DNA of 64,000 nt, from assembly GCF_052050035.1 (NCBI RefSeq), contig NZ_CP189884.1:39856-103855 (forward strand), written 5' to 3'. This DNA is from Symbiopectobacterium purcellii_A (GTDB lineage: Bacteria; Pseudomonadota; Gammaproteobacteria; Enterobacterales; Enterobacteriaceae). Below are positions 54,630 through 63,244 of this stretch, one piece after another. The notes under the pieces were generated by a model. It was not told the origin of the DNA. It made no database searches and saw only the letters and a list, made by a program, of their open reading frames with translations. The translations under genes were made by a program, and so were the position numbers. The number at the start of each line of letters is the position of its first letter. The first letter of the stretch is position 1.

Positions 54630-54985
54630 AAAACATACTTTAGTTACAACATTCATATAAATGTTTTATCAGCCACCACCTCAGCCAAAGAGTTGCTGAC
54701 AAGCCCTCAGAAATCGGTACGGGTAAGATACAATATGTTAAATTGCCGACTTTTGATAATTTTATAGCAGCCAAACCATATATCTACTACGAAACCTTCA
54801 AAAACCAAGCTCAATCCGGCGATTTCATTCTTTTTTGGCATACATAACTGATCATCAAATTTTAGCTTAACCGACCAACCATTAACATATTTGCAACACA
54901 CCTGTTTTCGCCTTGAATTTATGTCCTAAGCTCCATTTTCGCCAGTTTCCCATTTTTTGTTACGTTGTAACCGATAAACATCATA
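54630..54985. other. Intergenic, no confident gene
   Basis: A 64-codon minus-strand frame (54901-54707) has no recognisable motif or ribosome site and is not annotated as a gene. The rest shows no structure beyond AT-rich sequence. Confidence 0.3.
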
Positions 54986-55196
54986 AAGACATACAATTAA
55001 CATTGTAAAGACACATCAATCATTACATTGTAAATCACACGTAAAGACATTTCGTGATTTACTATTGCTTTACTATGTAAATACTATAAAGTCTTTATAA
55101 CGTCTTTACATAGTAAAGCGCTCGGTGTATAAAGATGCTGTAAAGACAGATATATCTTTATACCATCTTTACAACGTAAATAATATGAGGCCTCAA
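54986..55196. promoter_or_regulatory. parS: Centromere/operator repeats upstream of partition cassette 2
   Basis: At least ten degenerate copies of a GTAAAGACAT-type motif in both orientations (for example ATTGTAAAGACACATC, TGTAAATCACACGTAAAGAC and CTTTACATAGTAAAG). The motif recurs in the 88-bp gap after the ATPase gene (ATTGTAAATACACTATAAAGAC). Confidence 0.7.
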
Positions 55197-55859
55197 ATGG
55201 GTAAAATTTTACTGGTAGTATCAGACAAAGGCGGTGTTGGGAAAAGCACCTACGTAGCTAATACGGCCTCTATGCTTGTAAACAAAGGCAAGTCGGTTAT
55301 CGTTCTGAAAACAGACAAAAACAAAGACATGTTCAGTTGGAGTGAAAAGCGTCAGGCAAATGGCCTGTTACCCGTCCCTGTGCATGAGGCATACGGGAAT
55401 GTAACCAAGGAGATAAGCCGCCTAAGCAAACTCTGTGAAGTACTGATCGTGGATTGTCCAGGGCATGATAGCCATGAGTTCCGTAGCGCTCTGACCGTAT
55501 CAGACATCATGGTTACACTGGTAAAACCTTCATCTGACTTTGAAAGTGAAACCCTAACAAGCGTAACGGAAAAAGTCAGAATAGCTCAAAAGACTAATGG
55601 AAATCTTCAACCGTGGGTATTAATGACGCGCATTAATCCAAGCAAACCACGTCACACACAGAAAGCCATAGAACTAGACAAAATACTCCGTTCAGACAGC
55701 ATCTGGATTCAACCATTAAAGACAAGAATAGCCGAGTTGGATGTATTCGAAAACGCATGTAACGAAGGGGCAGGGGTGCATGATGTAGCTCGTGCTTCCA
55801 GCCTTAACAATGCAAAAGCACAGCTCGAATTAGTTGGTATGGAATTAGGAATTGTTTAA
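55197..55859 (+). CDS. ParA-family partition ATPase (type Ib), cassette 2
   Basis: 220-residue deviant-Walker ATPase. Walker A' VVSDKGGVGKSTYVANTASM (residues 7-26), A' box VIVLKTDKNKDMFSWSEKRQ, Walker B VLIVDCPGHDSHEFRSA. Only about a quarter of positions look shared with cassette 1, so it is a distinct module and not a recent duplicate. The start is ATG 55197 with GAGG six bases upstream; a GTG at 55125 lies within the repeats and is rejected. Followed by its small DNA-binding partner after an 88-bp gap containing more repeats. Intact. Confidence 0.88.
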   Translation: MGKILLVVSDKGGVGKSTYVANTASMLVNKGKSVIVLKTDKNKDMFSWSEKRQANGLLPVPVHEAYGNVTKEISRLSKLCEVLIVDCPGHDSHEFRSALTVSDIMVTLVKPSSDFESETLTSVTEKVRIAQKTNGNLQPWVLMTRINPSKPRHTQKAIELDKILRSDSIWIQPLKTRIAELDVFENACNEGAGVHDVARASSLNNAKAQLELVGMELGIV

Positions 55860-55947
55860 TAAATTCAGTAAATTAACAATAAATATTTACATTGTAAATA
55901 CACTATAAAGACATTCGTTATAGTGTCCTGATTAAAGAGATCAAAAA

Positions 55948-56232
55948 ATGGCTTTAAAACTGAATACCCCAAAACTTCCTGAATCAAACGAACCAGCGAC
56001 TAACGCAGAAACTGCGCGTTTCATTGCCGGAGCCAGTAAAAATCCAGTAACAGCTAAAGCCAAGCTGCTTAATTTCCGCTTGAATGAAAATTTCGAAGGT
56101 ATACTCAAATCCGAGGCAATGAGGACAGGGCAAAGTAAAACAACCGTGTTGAAAGCTGCACTTGCAGCATGGGACAACATGGATGAAAACCAACGAAATC
56201 ACTGGTTATTAGAATCAGCTAAAATAGGGTGA
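55948..56232 (+). CDS. Small ParG-like partition partner, cassette 2
   Basis: 94 residues: flexible N-terminus (MALKLNTPKLPESNEPATNA) and a C-terminal ribbon-helix-helix-like part (AKLLNFRLNENFEGILKSEA then TGQSKTTVLKAALAAW). Plausible repeat-binding partner of the 55197 ATPase. Own ribosome site AAAGAGATC before ATG 55948. Intact. Confidence 0.72.
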   Translation: MALKLNTPKLPESNEPATNAETARFIAGASKNPVTAKAKLLNFRLNENFEGILKSEAMRTGQSKTTVLKAALAAWDNMDENQRNHWLLESAKIG

Positions 56233-56382
56233 TTTGGATATTATGGGTGGTTGATTACAGAGCATAATTAATTGATAGAGGGAATTAAATGTCATCATTA
56301 ATATTTTATACCGACGAAATACAATCGGTAGTAGCGACAGATACTCTTGCTGTTGATAATGGGAAGCCTATTGTTTTTTTTA

Positions 56383-56532
56383 GGCTGTGTCCCTTAATTC
56401 ATTTTCACTGATTGAAAATAAGAAATACACATCAACTCTGTTCGTTTTTTGGACTAACCCGTGTGTTTTTACAATCAAAAACTGCCTGTGTTGTACGATT
56501 TTTCATCTACTAGGCAATTAAGGGACACAGCC
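56383..56532. mobile_element. MITE-3 (150 bp, TA duplication)
   Basis: The ends GGCTGTGTCCCTTAATT and AATTAAGGGACACAGCC are perfect 17-bp inverted repeats, flanked by TA (56381-56382 and 56533-56534). Its removal restores the coding frame IVFFSKSGF. The end sequence equals the IS427-type fragment end at 30856 and 40572. Confidence 0.92.
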
Positions 56533-56705
56533 TAGTAAGTCTGGCTTTATACCTCACTTAAAAACCATCGTAGCTGGCACTGGAGCAGGTGGCTTTGCAA
56601 ATAAGTGGTTACTTGAAGCATCAACAAGGATGGTTGTGCGGGGCATCCAAAATTTGGATTTTCACACTCCAAAAGCACTTAATAGACTTTGGTTAGACTA
56701 TAAAC

Positions 56706-57793
56706 GGCTTTGTTGAATAAATCGAACTTTCAGGGGATCGCCGGATCAGAGCACTATCATCGCTCCCGATAGCAGCTCCCCATGGCAAAGCAAAAGTTTA
56801 AAATCACCAACTGGCCCACCTACAACAAAGCACTCAGACAACGCGGCTCCCTGACGGTCTGGCTTGATGAGTCGGCCATCGCTGCATGGACTGACAGTTC
56901 TTCGCCTGAAGGTCGTGGTCGGCCGCTTTACTACACCGATATGGCTGTTACCACGGTTTTGATGATAAAGCGCGTGTTTAACCTGTCGCTCCGGGCATTA
57001 CAGGGCTTTGTCGACTCGGTTTTTACACTGATGAGCCTGCCACTGCGCTGCCCGCACTACTCGCTGGTCAGTCGGCGGGCAAAAACCGTCAGTATCAGCA
57101 TAAAAACGCCAACGCGTGGTGAAATCTCGCATCTGGTCATCGATAGTACCGGTCTGAAGGTCTTTGGCGAAGGTGAATGGAAAGTCAGGCAGCATGGGGC
57201 TGACAGACGAAGAGTGTGGCGCAAGCTTCATCTGGCAGCAGACAGTGCGACGCATGAGATTATCTGTGCCGGCTTATCGCTCAGCGGAACGACAGATGCG
57301 CAGGCACTGCCGGGCCTGATTAACCAAACCCACCGGAAAATCAGGGAAGTGTCAGCAGACGGTGCTTATGACGCCCGTTACTGCCACGATGCGTTGCTGA
57401 GAAAGAAAATCAGGCCCCTTATCCCGCCGCGAAGCGGAGCCAAATACTGGCCGGACAAGTACCATGAACGTAACCATGCGGTGGCGAATCAGCGTCTGAG
57501 CGGGAGTAATGATATCTGGAAAAAGAAAGTGGGTTATCACCGGCGTTCAGTGGCAGAAACAGCGATGTTCCGCATAAAAACTTTGCTGGGTGGCCATCTG
57601 AGCCTGCGTGACTATGAGGCTCAAGTAGGTGAAGCCATGGCGATGGTCAAAGCGCTGAACCGTATGACGTTGTTGGGTATGCCGGGCTGAACCGTATGAC
57701 GTTGTTGGGTATGCCGGACAGCGTCAGGATAGGATAACAGGTGTAGCAGAGGGAGTCATCCTGTCGGCTAATTCTGATTTATTCAACAAAGCC
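56706..57793 (+). mobile_element. IS903-type IS5 element, complete (1,088 bp)
   Basis: Perfect 9-bp duplication ACTATAAAC at 56697-56705 and 57794-57802; ends GGCTTTGTTGAATAAATC. The only complete copy of this element in the window and a likely driver of MITE-2. Confidence 0.95.
56782..57690 (+). CDS. IS5-family (IS903 group) DDE transposase
   Basis: 302-residue transposase with the IS903 signature: MAKQKFKITNWPTYNKALRQ, LVIDSTGLKVFGEGEW (catalytic D in DSTGLK), SADGAYD (D), and YHRRSVAETAMFRIKTLLG (E in the YREK-like motif). The start ATG 56782 is preceded by GCAGCTCCCC. All three acidic residues are present and the frame is intact. Other copies (14924, 43314) lack catalytic parts, so this gene is the only possible source of this activity here. 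Confidence 0.95.
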   Translation: MAKQKFKITNWPTYNKALRQRGSLTVWLDESAIAAWTDSSSPEGRGRPLYYTDMAVTTVLMIKRVFNLSLRALQGFVDSVFTLMSLPLRCPHYSLVSRRAKTVSISIKTPTRGEISHLVIDSTGLKVFGEGEWKVRQHGADRRRVWRKLHLAADSATHEIICAGLSLSGTTDAQALPGLINQTHRKIREVSADGAYDARYCHDALLRKKIRPLIPPRSGAKYWPDKYHERNHAVANQRLSGSNDIWKKKVGYHRRSVAETAMFRIKTLLGGHLSLRDYEAQVGEAMAMVKALNRMTLLGMPG

Positions 57794-58107
57794 ACTATAA
57801 ACAAGAATTTTCTCTGCCTGATTAATTTACAACAACAGTCTATCAATTTGGTATTTGTGAAGAAACTGGTAAAACCGTATCGTATGCATATCGTTCAACT
57901 AACGATTTTAAATCTGAATCATTAGAATATGGGACAGGAGTAAAACCAGATTGCACAATACTTGAAGGTAACTTAGTTGACATAATACCAACAATGATGA
58001 ATGAGCAGAGATACCTAGAATCAAAAAAACCAGTACATGAAAGAATATATATTGGAGGGGAAATAATATTTTATCATTTAACAGAAAAAGGATGTAATTG
58101 TTTTAAA

Positions 58108-58221
58108 ATGGCACTGTTGCAAAGTTTGTGATGAGGCAGCCTTTAGTGTTATTGAAAGGACTTACATTTCAAAGACTCTGCTCACCAGACGCATCTCACC
58201 CAGAGGATGCCCAAAATAAAA
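58108..58221. mobile_element. IS6/IS26-like end remnant
   Basis: GGCACTGTTGCAAAGTTTGT near 58110 matches the IS26-type 14-bp end. The following 100 bp do not clearly encode an IS6 transposase. Low confidence. Confidence 0.4.
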
Positions 58222-58750
58222 GAGACTGTAAAATAATCTGTGTAAATGGCATTTTGAGGAAAACCTTCAAAGGATAACAAAATGCCTATCAGCAACGAAC
58301 TTATTGACCAACTGCTTCAAGATTGTCACTCCCCTCAGGATCTGCTGGGTGAATCAGGCCTACTCAAGGTGCTGACTAAAAGACTGGCGGAACGGGTTCT
58401 TGAAGCTGAGATGGAGATGCACCTTGGGTATGCTAAGCATGACCCGGCAGGTAATCATTCAGGCAACTCCCGCAATGGCAAGACATCCAAGAGCGTACGT
58501 AGCCAAAATGGGGAGATCGAGCTCGATATTCCGCGCGACCGCAACAGTACCTTCGAGCCGACACTGATCGGTAAGAACGAAAAACAGCTTAACGGCTTCG
58601 ATGACCGCATTATTTCTCTCTATTCCAGAGGGCTATCAACCCGTGATATTCAGGCACACTTTAAAGAAGTCTACGGGGTCGATGTTTCCGCTGGCTTCAT
58701 TTCTCAAGTGACCAATGCTGTGATGGATGAAGTTAAGCGCTGGCAGCAAC
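58222..58750 (+). mobile_element. IS256-family left part (fragment e)
   Basis: Left end and the transposase from ATG 58282 to about residue 156 (DEVKRWQQR). At 58750 it switches to the inverted fragment f within the shared 11-mer GCAGCAACGGC. Confidence 0.9.
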
Positions 58751-58932
58751 GGCTTTACGCTCTTTCCAGCCGACGTAGCGCAGCGAGTTCCGCACCTGAT
58801 GCACGATGCAGAGCTGTACCCGCGTATGCGGGTAAACAGCTTCAATGGCATCAGGAAAGCCCTTCAGGCCATCGCAGCAGGCGATGAAGATGTCCTGTAG
58901 CCCACGATTTTTCAGTTCTGTCATTACAGATA

Positions 58933-59024
58933 TAGCCAAGCGACATTATTTTGATAACAGCCAGCTATGCTTCTTTGCCGCATATCAGGGCATAGGATGT
59001 AATCATTTTTAAGTCGGTTGGCTA
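58933..59024. mobile_element. MITE-1 copy 8 in IS256
   Basis: 92 bp with TA on both sides; the uninterrupted IS256 is seen at 48415-48425. Confidence 0.95.
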
Positions 59025-59379
59025 TAACCAGAACTTGGCCCCCTCGGTTTTGGCTATCCATAGCCCCAGCAGCTCTTTTTCGCCCTGGCCGTTGATGCCT
59101 AGAGCCAAGTAAACAGACTTGTTGGTCACGGCTCCGCCGTCCTGGCTTTTGACCACAATACAGTCAAGGTAAACAATGGGATAAAACGCATCCAGCGGCC
59201 GTTGCTGCCAGCGCTTAACGTCATCCATCACGGCATTGGTCACTTGAGAAATGAAGCCAGCGGAAACATCGACCCCGTAGACTTCTTTAAAGTGAGCCTG
59301 AATATCACTGGTTGATAGCCCTCTGGAATAGAGAGAAATAATGCGGTCATCGAAGCCGTTAAGCTGTTTTTCGTGCTTA

Positions 59380-60259
59380 TAGCTAAACGACTTAATTTTG
59401 ATTACATTATTTAAATGAGCTATTCAATTGATTTTAGACGTAAAGTGATATCTACACGGAAAAACGAAGGGTTGAGTATCCGAGAAACAGCGAAGCAATT
59501 TCGGATTGGCCCTGCCTCTGTATCGCGTTGGATTAATCAAATAGAGTCAAAAGCATCGACCACGCGTCAGCGAAAGATCGATAAATCCGAGTTGATAAAA
59601 GATGTTGAACAATATCCAGATGCTTACCAAAAAGAACGTGCAGAGCGTTTTGGCGTTTGTCAGAAGGCCATTTGGCAAGCGCTTAAAAAGCTGGGATTGA
59701 CCTATAAAAAAAACTCTACGTCATCCGAAAGCCGACGAAAACGCCCGGCAGGGATTTCAACAAAAAAAACAACAGTATGAAAAAGAAGGTAAACCTATTG
59801 TTTTTATTGATGAAAGTGGTTTTTCACACGATACCCCACGGACTCACGGCTATTCCCCAAAAGGTCAACGGTGTTTTGGCCTGAAGAACTGGGGAGCTAG
59901 GGGAAGAACAAATGTTATCGGCGCTTTATTAGGCACAACGCTGTTTGCTATCGGATTATTTGATATCAATATTAACAGCGATGTTTTCTATGCCTGGGTC
60001 ACACAAGTCCTTATCCCAGTACTCCCTAAAAACAGTGTAATCATGATGGACAATGCCACTTTTCACAAAAAACATAATATTCAACAAGTCATCATCGATG
60101 CAGGGTATATGGTGGAGTATTTGCCTACATATTCGCCAGATCTTAACCCAATTGAGCATAAATGGGCACAAGCAAAAAGCAAAAAAAGAGAGATGGGTTG
60201 CGATACAGAGAGTTTGTTCTCAGTCCATATGGTGTAATCAAAATTAAGTCGCTTGGCTA
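59380..60259 (+). mobile_element. IS630 copy D (880 bp) in IS256
   Basis: Clean insertion: removing it and one TA restores the IS256 reading LIGKHEKQL. Copy D therefore has both original flanks, unlike copies A and B. Confidence 0.95.
59415..60237 (+). CDS. IS630-family transposase with programmed frameshift, copy D
   Basis: First frame 59415-59780 (121 codons), A8 slip site 59706-59713, catalytic frame ending at 60237. Motifs as in copy A: helix-turn-helix SIRETAKQFRIGPASVSRWI, IVFIDESGFSHD, SVIMMDNATFHK, PTYSPDLNPIEHKW. No other damage. With copy A it is the best candidate to move MITE-1 in trans. Confidence 0.9.
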
Positions 60260-60610
60260 TACCGATCAGTGTCGGCTCGAAGGTACTGTTGCGGTCGCGC
60301 GGAATATCGAGCTCGAGCGCCCCATTTTGGCTACGTACGCTCTTGGATGTCTTGCCATTGCGGGAGTTGCCTGAATGATTACCTGCCGGGTCATGCTTAG
60401 CATACCCAAGGTGTATCTCCATATCAGCTTGAAGAACCCGTTCCGCCAGTCTTTTAGTCAGCACCTTGAGTAGGCCTGATTCACCCAGAAGCTCCTGAGG
60501 GGAGTGGCAATCCTGAAGCAGTTGGTCAATAAGTTCGTTGCTGATAGGCATTTTTTGTCCTCTGAAGGTTTTCCTCAAAATGCCATTTACACAGATCTTT
60601 TTACACTCTC

Positions 60611-60955
60611 GGCACATGTGCCTATTATGGCAACAATCGTTATGCATTTTCCCTTCACTGGACATACAGCGCTTTCTGTCCAGTTATCCCGCTCTTATCC
60701 CCGGTTTCTGTGGATAATCAACATCTGGTGTCCCGATCAGCTGACCGGCGCACAAGATGTAGTGTCTGACCGCTGGCCAATGCACCTGCCCTGCCCCATT
60801 CCTGCACCATATCGGCCTCGTGACCTAGACGTATCGGCATATTCGGAAAAAATGTCCAGAACATTGATTTCGGTGATCGGAGTTTTTGTGATCGGACACC
60901 GGCGCGGATTGGGTCATAATTGGTGTGATAGCCCAGGAATGCGAGATTTTAAAAA
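60611..60955. other. Intergenic upstream of resolvase
   Basis: No recognised gene. It contains a direct repeat GTGATCGGA (about 60872 and 60888, 15-16 bp apart) within GGTGATCGGAGTTTTTGTGA, which may be recombinase or regulator binding sites, and TTATCC-rich stretches (about 60700-60720, GTGGATAAT). Confidence 0.35.
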
Positions 60956-61786
60956 TTGAGTCACTTACCCCGCGAAATTTTGCAGAATTCACGTAGCGAC
61001 GTCTGGCATGATCCGATCAGCGCTCCCCTACCCTTTGTTACTGCCAGGGCAATGCGCGATTACGCCGCGCAGCTGGGCGGTGAACTACCTAAATACCTGC
61101 TTGCTCCGGAAGTGTCAGTTCTGCTCTCCTATTTTTCAGACCACAATCAGCGCATGTACTTTGACACGCTCTGGAACACCGGCGCTCGCCCCGGTGAGGG
61201 AATTACATTGAGGCCGGTTGATTTTGTGCTGGAACCGACACGCCAGCACCCTAAACCGCTGGCAGTGGTTAAGACTTTGAAGCAGCGTGAACGAGAATCC
61301 AGCCGTCCTCCCGGACGTCCACGCAAGGAAGCGAAACCAGTGGAACATCCGGACTCGCGCTACCGAAAACCCCCTGAGCCAGTGATCCGCCTTGTTCCCC
61401 TGCTCGATGCAGGGTATGCGTTAAGGATGCAGGAGTTTTTGGCGACGTGGCGTAAGCGCGTGAAGCATCAACCGGTGTGGCCTATCACCTCCCGGCAAAC
61501 GCCGGTTAACTGGCTGAATGCCGCGTTAAACCGCGCAGCCAGTGACGGTGTAACATTCCCGATAACCGTTACGCCACACACCTTAAGACACAGTTTTGCG
61601 ATGCACCTGCTCATGAATGGCGTACCGCAGAAGGTCTTACAGGGACTGCTCGGACACCGCTACAGCCGCAGCACTGAAGCGTATACGCGGGTTTTTGCGC
61701 TCGATGTCCTTGCTATGCATGGGGTACAGTTCTCAATGGATAGTGATCAAGCTAAGCTAATACTCAGCATACACAAAAAATACTAA
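60956..61786 (+). CDS. ResD-like tyrosine recombinase (plasmid multimer resolution)
   Basis: 276-residue tyrosine recombinase resembling the D protein (ResD) of F, which resolves multimers at rfsF so that partition works. It opens MSHLPREILQNSRSDVWHDP, matching my recollection of ResD. Catalytic residues: Arg in WNTGARPGEGI, His and Arg in TPHTLRHSFAMHLL, His in GLLGHRYSRSTEAYTRVF with the nucleophilic Tyr. The start is TTG 60956; no better ATG is upstream. Intact and directly upstream of partition cassette 3, forming a maintenance block. Confidence 0.85.
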   Translation: MSHLPREILQNSRSDVWHDPISAPLPFVTARAMRDYAAQLGGELPKYLLAPEVSVLLSYFSDHNQRMYFDTLWNTGARPGEGITLRPVDFVLEPTRQHPKPLAVVKTLKQRERESSRPPGRPRKEAKPVEHPDSRYRKPPEPVIRLVPLLDAGYALRMQEFLATWRKRVKHQPVWPITSRQTPVNWLNAALNRAASDGVTFPITVTPHTLRHSFAMHLLMNGVPQKVLQGLLGHRYSRSTEAYTRVFALDVLAMHGVQFSMDSDQAKLILSIHKKY

Positions 61787-61894
61787 AAACGTACATTTTG
61801 GATATTTTTATAGTACCTATATTGCATCATTTACATCTCTGTGTATTCTGTACATATTACATACTAAAAAAACCTATATAGGGATAAAAAAAAT
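61787..61894. promoter_or_regulatory. parS: Promoter/centromere repeats before cassette 3
   Basis: AT-rich, with TACATATTACATAC and similar motifs. Related inverted motifs (ATACATATAATGTAT and TACACATTATGTATC) lie between parA and its partner at 62777-62815. Confidence 0.55.
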
Positions 61895-62776
61895 ATGAAT
61901 AAAGAACACAATCCGTACTCTGGAAAAATCATTGCCGTTGCAATACCAAAAGGTGGCGTCGGTAAATCAGCCCTCAGCATTAACATAGCTCCAGAAGGGC
62001 TTTGTTGAATAATTTAAAATACTGATTTATATAAGCATTATAAAATTTCAACGACTAATTTTTCCTCTCGGAATGCTTTTTATTGTGCTAACTATTTGAT
62101 TTGTCGTTCTAACAAAATACATTCTCTGTAAATGCATTCTAACTAAAGAAGATGTAAATCAAACGGTTAAATTATTCAACAAAGCCCTCCAGAAGTAAAA
62201 CCAGATGACTTCTACGACACCGACCAGACCCCGGCTGTATCTACTTTCAACGGATTCAGACCAGTAGAGACACAATGGCACGTAATTAGGCTCAAGAGTG
62301 GCGTGGATAGTGCAGAAAAATTTGCAGAAGACCTGCTAACTGCGAAAGAGGAAGGAAAAACTATCTTGGTGGACTGCGATGGGTTTGACTCTGCAATCAC
62401 TCGTACTGCGGTTGCTATTGCTGATCTTGTCCTTTCACCTTTCCACGATGACCCCTCAGACCTATTGGGTGTCCAGCTATTTAGTGATGCGCTTAATGAG
62501 ATTTCTCGCGAAATGGGTACAAAAATTACCGCGCATCTGGTGATGTATAAAACTCACCCTTCACGCACGAATTTTAAAGCGATAGATGCTCACTTAGCAC
62601 AGTTCGACAACCTAAAGCGCCTCGATACCCCGATCCCACGCGATAACCTCGTACCAGAAAAATTCGGTGAAGGCGTAGGAGTGGTTGAGCATTTATCCTC
62701 ACGTCACAGTAAGGCCGGGATAGCATTCCGCTCTCTATTCCTTGATATACGCAAAGTTCTGGATGAATCAAAATAA
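61895..62776 (+). pseudogene. ParA-family partition ATPase, cassette 3, split by MITE-2
   Basis: Starts at ATG 61895: MNKEHNPYSGKIIAVAIPKG, then GVGKSALSINIAPE (Walker A' KGGVGKS). MITE-2 (61998-62186 plus duplication) interrupts just after, in codon 35, and introduces an immediate TGA. The remainder (from VKPDDFYDTDQTPAVSTFNG to 62776) contains ILVDCDGFDSAIT (Walker B). It would be translatable only from an internal start (about 62303), giving a protein without the ATP-binding loop. Loss of MITE-2 with one duplication copy restores the frame. A third partition family member, distinct from cassettes 1 and 2. Confidence 0.85.
61998..62186. mobile_element. MITE-2 copy 4 in parA of cassette 3
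   Basis: 189 bp with perfect 9-bp duplication CTCCAGAAG (61989-61997 and 62187-62195). Confidence 0.95.
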
Positions 62777-62827
62777 ATACATATAATGTATTTATAATGT
62801 ACACATTATGTATCAATAAGGTATTTT

Positions 62828-63130
62828 ATGAGTACTAAAAAAGATATGCTTTCTCGCCTTTCTAAAGTGGCAAAAAATGCTCCGCTTCAGGAAAGCGCAG
62901 CGACCAAAACAGAAGAAGTTACAGCTACTGACCACATAGTTAGTCCGGTTGAATCGGTTAAAAAGGTAAAGCCAGCGCGTAAGGCGAAAAACCTTCAAAT
63001 ACCTGAAGATTTATGGGATGCCTACGAAGTACTGAAGAGCAACAATACTACCTCACTTCTCATGACGGGATATATTCTGGAAGCATTCAGGGAAAAGCTT
63101 GCGAAAGACGGTGCGTTTAACAAATTATAA
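62828..63130 (+). CDS. Small partition partner protein, cassette 3
   Basis: 100 residues: charged N-terminus (MSTKKDMLSRLSKVAKNAPL), basic middle (VKKVKPARKAKNLQIPEDLW) and a C-terminal helical domain (TTSLLMTGYILEAFREKLAK). It probably binds the flanking repeats. Intact, but its ATPase partner is broken by MITE-2. ATG 62828 lies after a spacing of repeats. Confidence 0.65.
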   Translation: MSTKKDMLSRLSKVAKNAPLQESAATKTEEVTATDHIVSPVESVKKVKPARKAKNLQIPEDLWDAYEVLKSNNTTSLLMTGYILEAFREKLAKDGAFNKL

Positions 63131-63244
63131 ACCACACAAAATAAATATTTAAAGAGCACGTAATATGTAGTTTTGTGCCCCCCCCATGTCAGGGTAGTTG
63201 TCGCCTCTGAGTGAAAAAAATCTAGGGGGCTGGAGAAGCTGTTC

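Larger units (their letters stand above)
56289..58113 (+). pseudogene. Ntn-hydrolase-like hypothetical gene, interrupted by MITE-3 and IS5
   Basis: Reassembling the pieces after removal of MITE-3 (56383-56532) and IS5 (56706-57793) gives MSSLIFYTDEIQSVVATDTL, FFSKSGFIPHLKTIVAGTGA, NLDFHTPKALNRLWLDYKQE, VYQFGICEETGKTVSYAYRS, and ERIYIGGEIIFYHLTEKGCN. The order of beta strands and VVATDT near the start, AGTG and YAYRS recall the Ntn-hydrolase (proteasome-like) fold seen in a hypothetical enterobacterial family; this is a memory-based guess. An in-frame TAA also occurs just after the IS5 (PD stop FTTTVYQ), so it is dead even without insertions. It lies just after partition cassette 2. Confidence 0.6.
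58751..60610 (-). mobile_element. IS256 5' two-thirds (fragment f) with IS630 and MITE-1 inside
   Basis: Left end at 60610, start ATG 60551. After IS630 copy D (59380-60259) and MITE-1 (58933-59024) are removed, the transposase reads through DAFYPIVYLDCIVVKSQDGG (catalytic D) and FIACCDGLKGFPDAIEAVYP (second D) to KERKAVAA, where it is cut at 58751. Confidence 0.9.

Noticed and set aside
58108..58221. Complete IS6/IS26 element
   Set aside because: Only a 14-bp end-like sequence is visible and no transposase follows.
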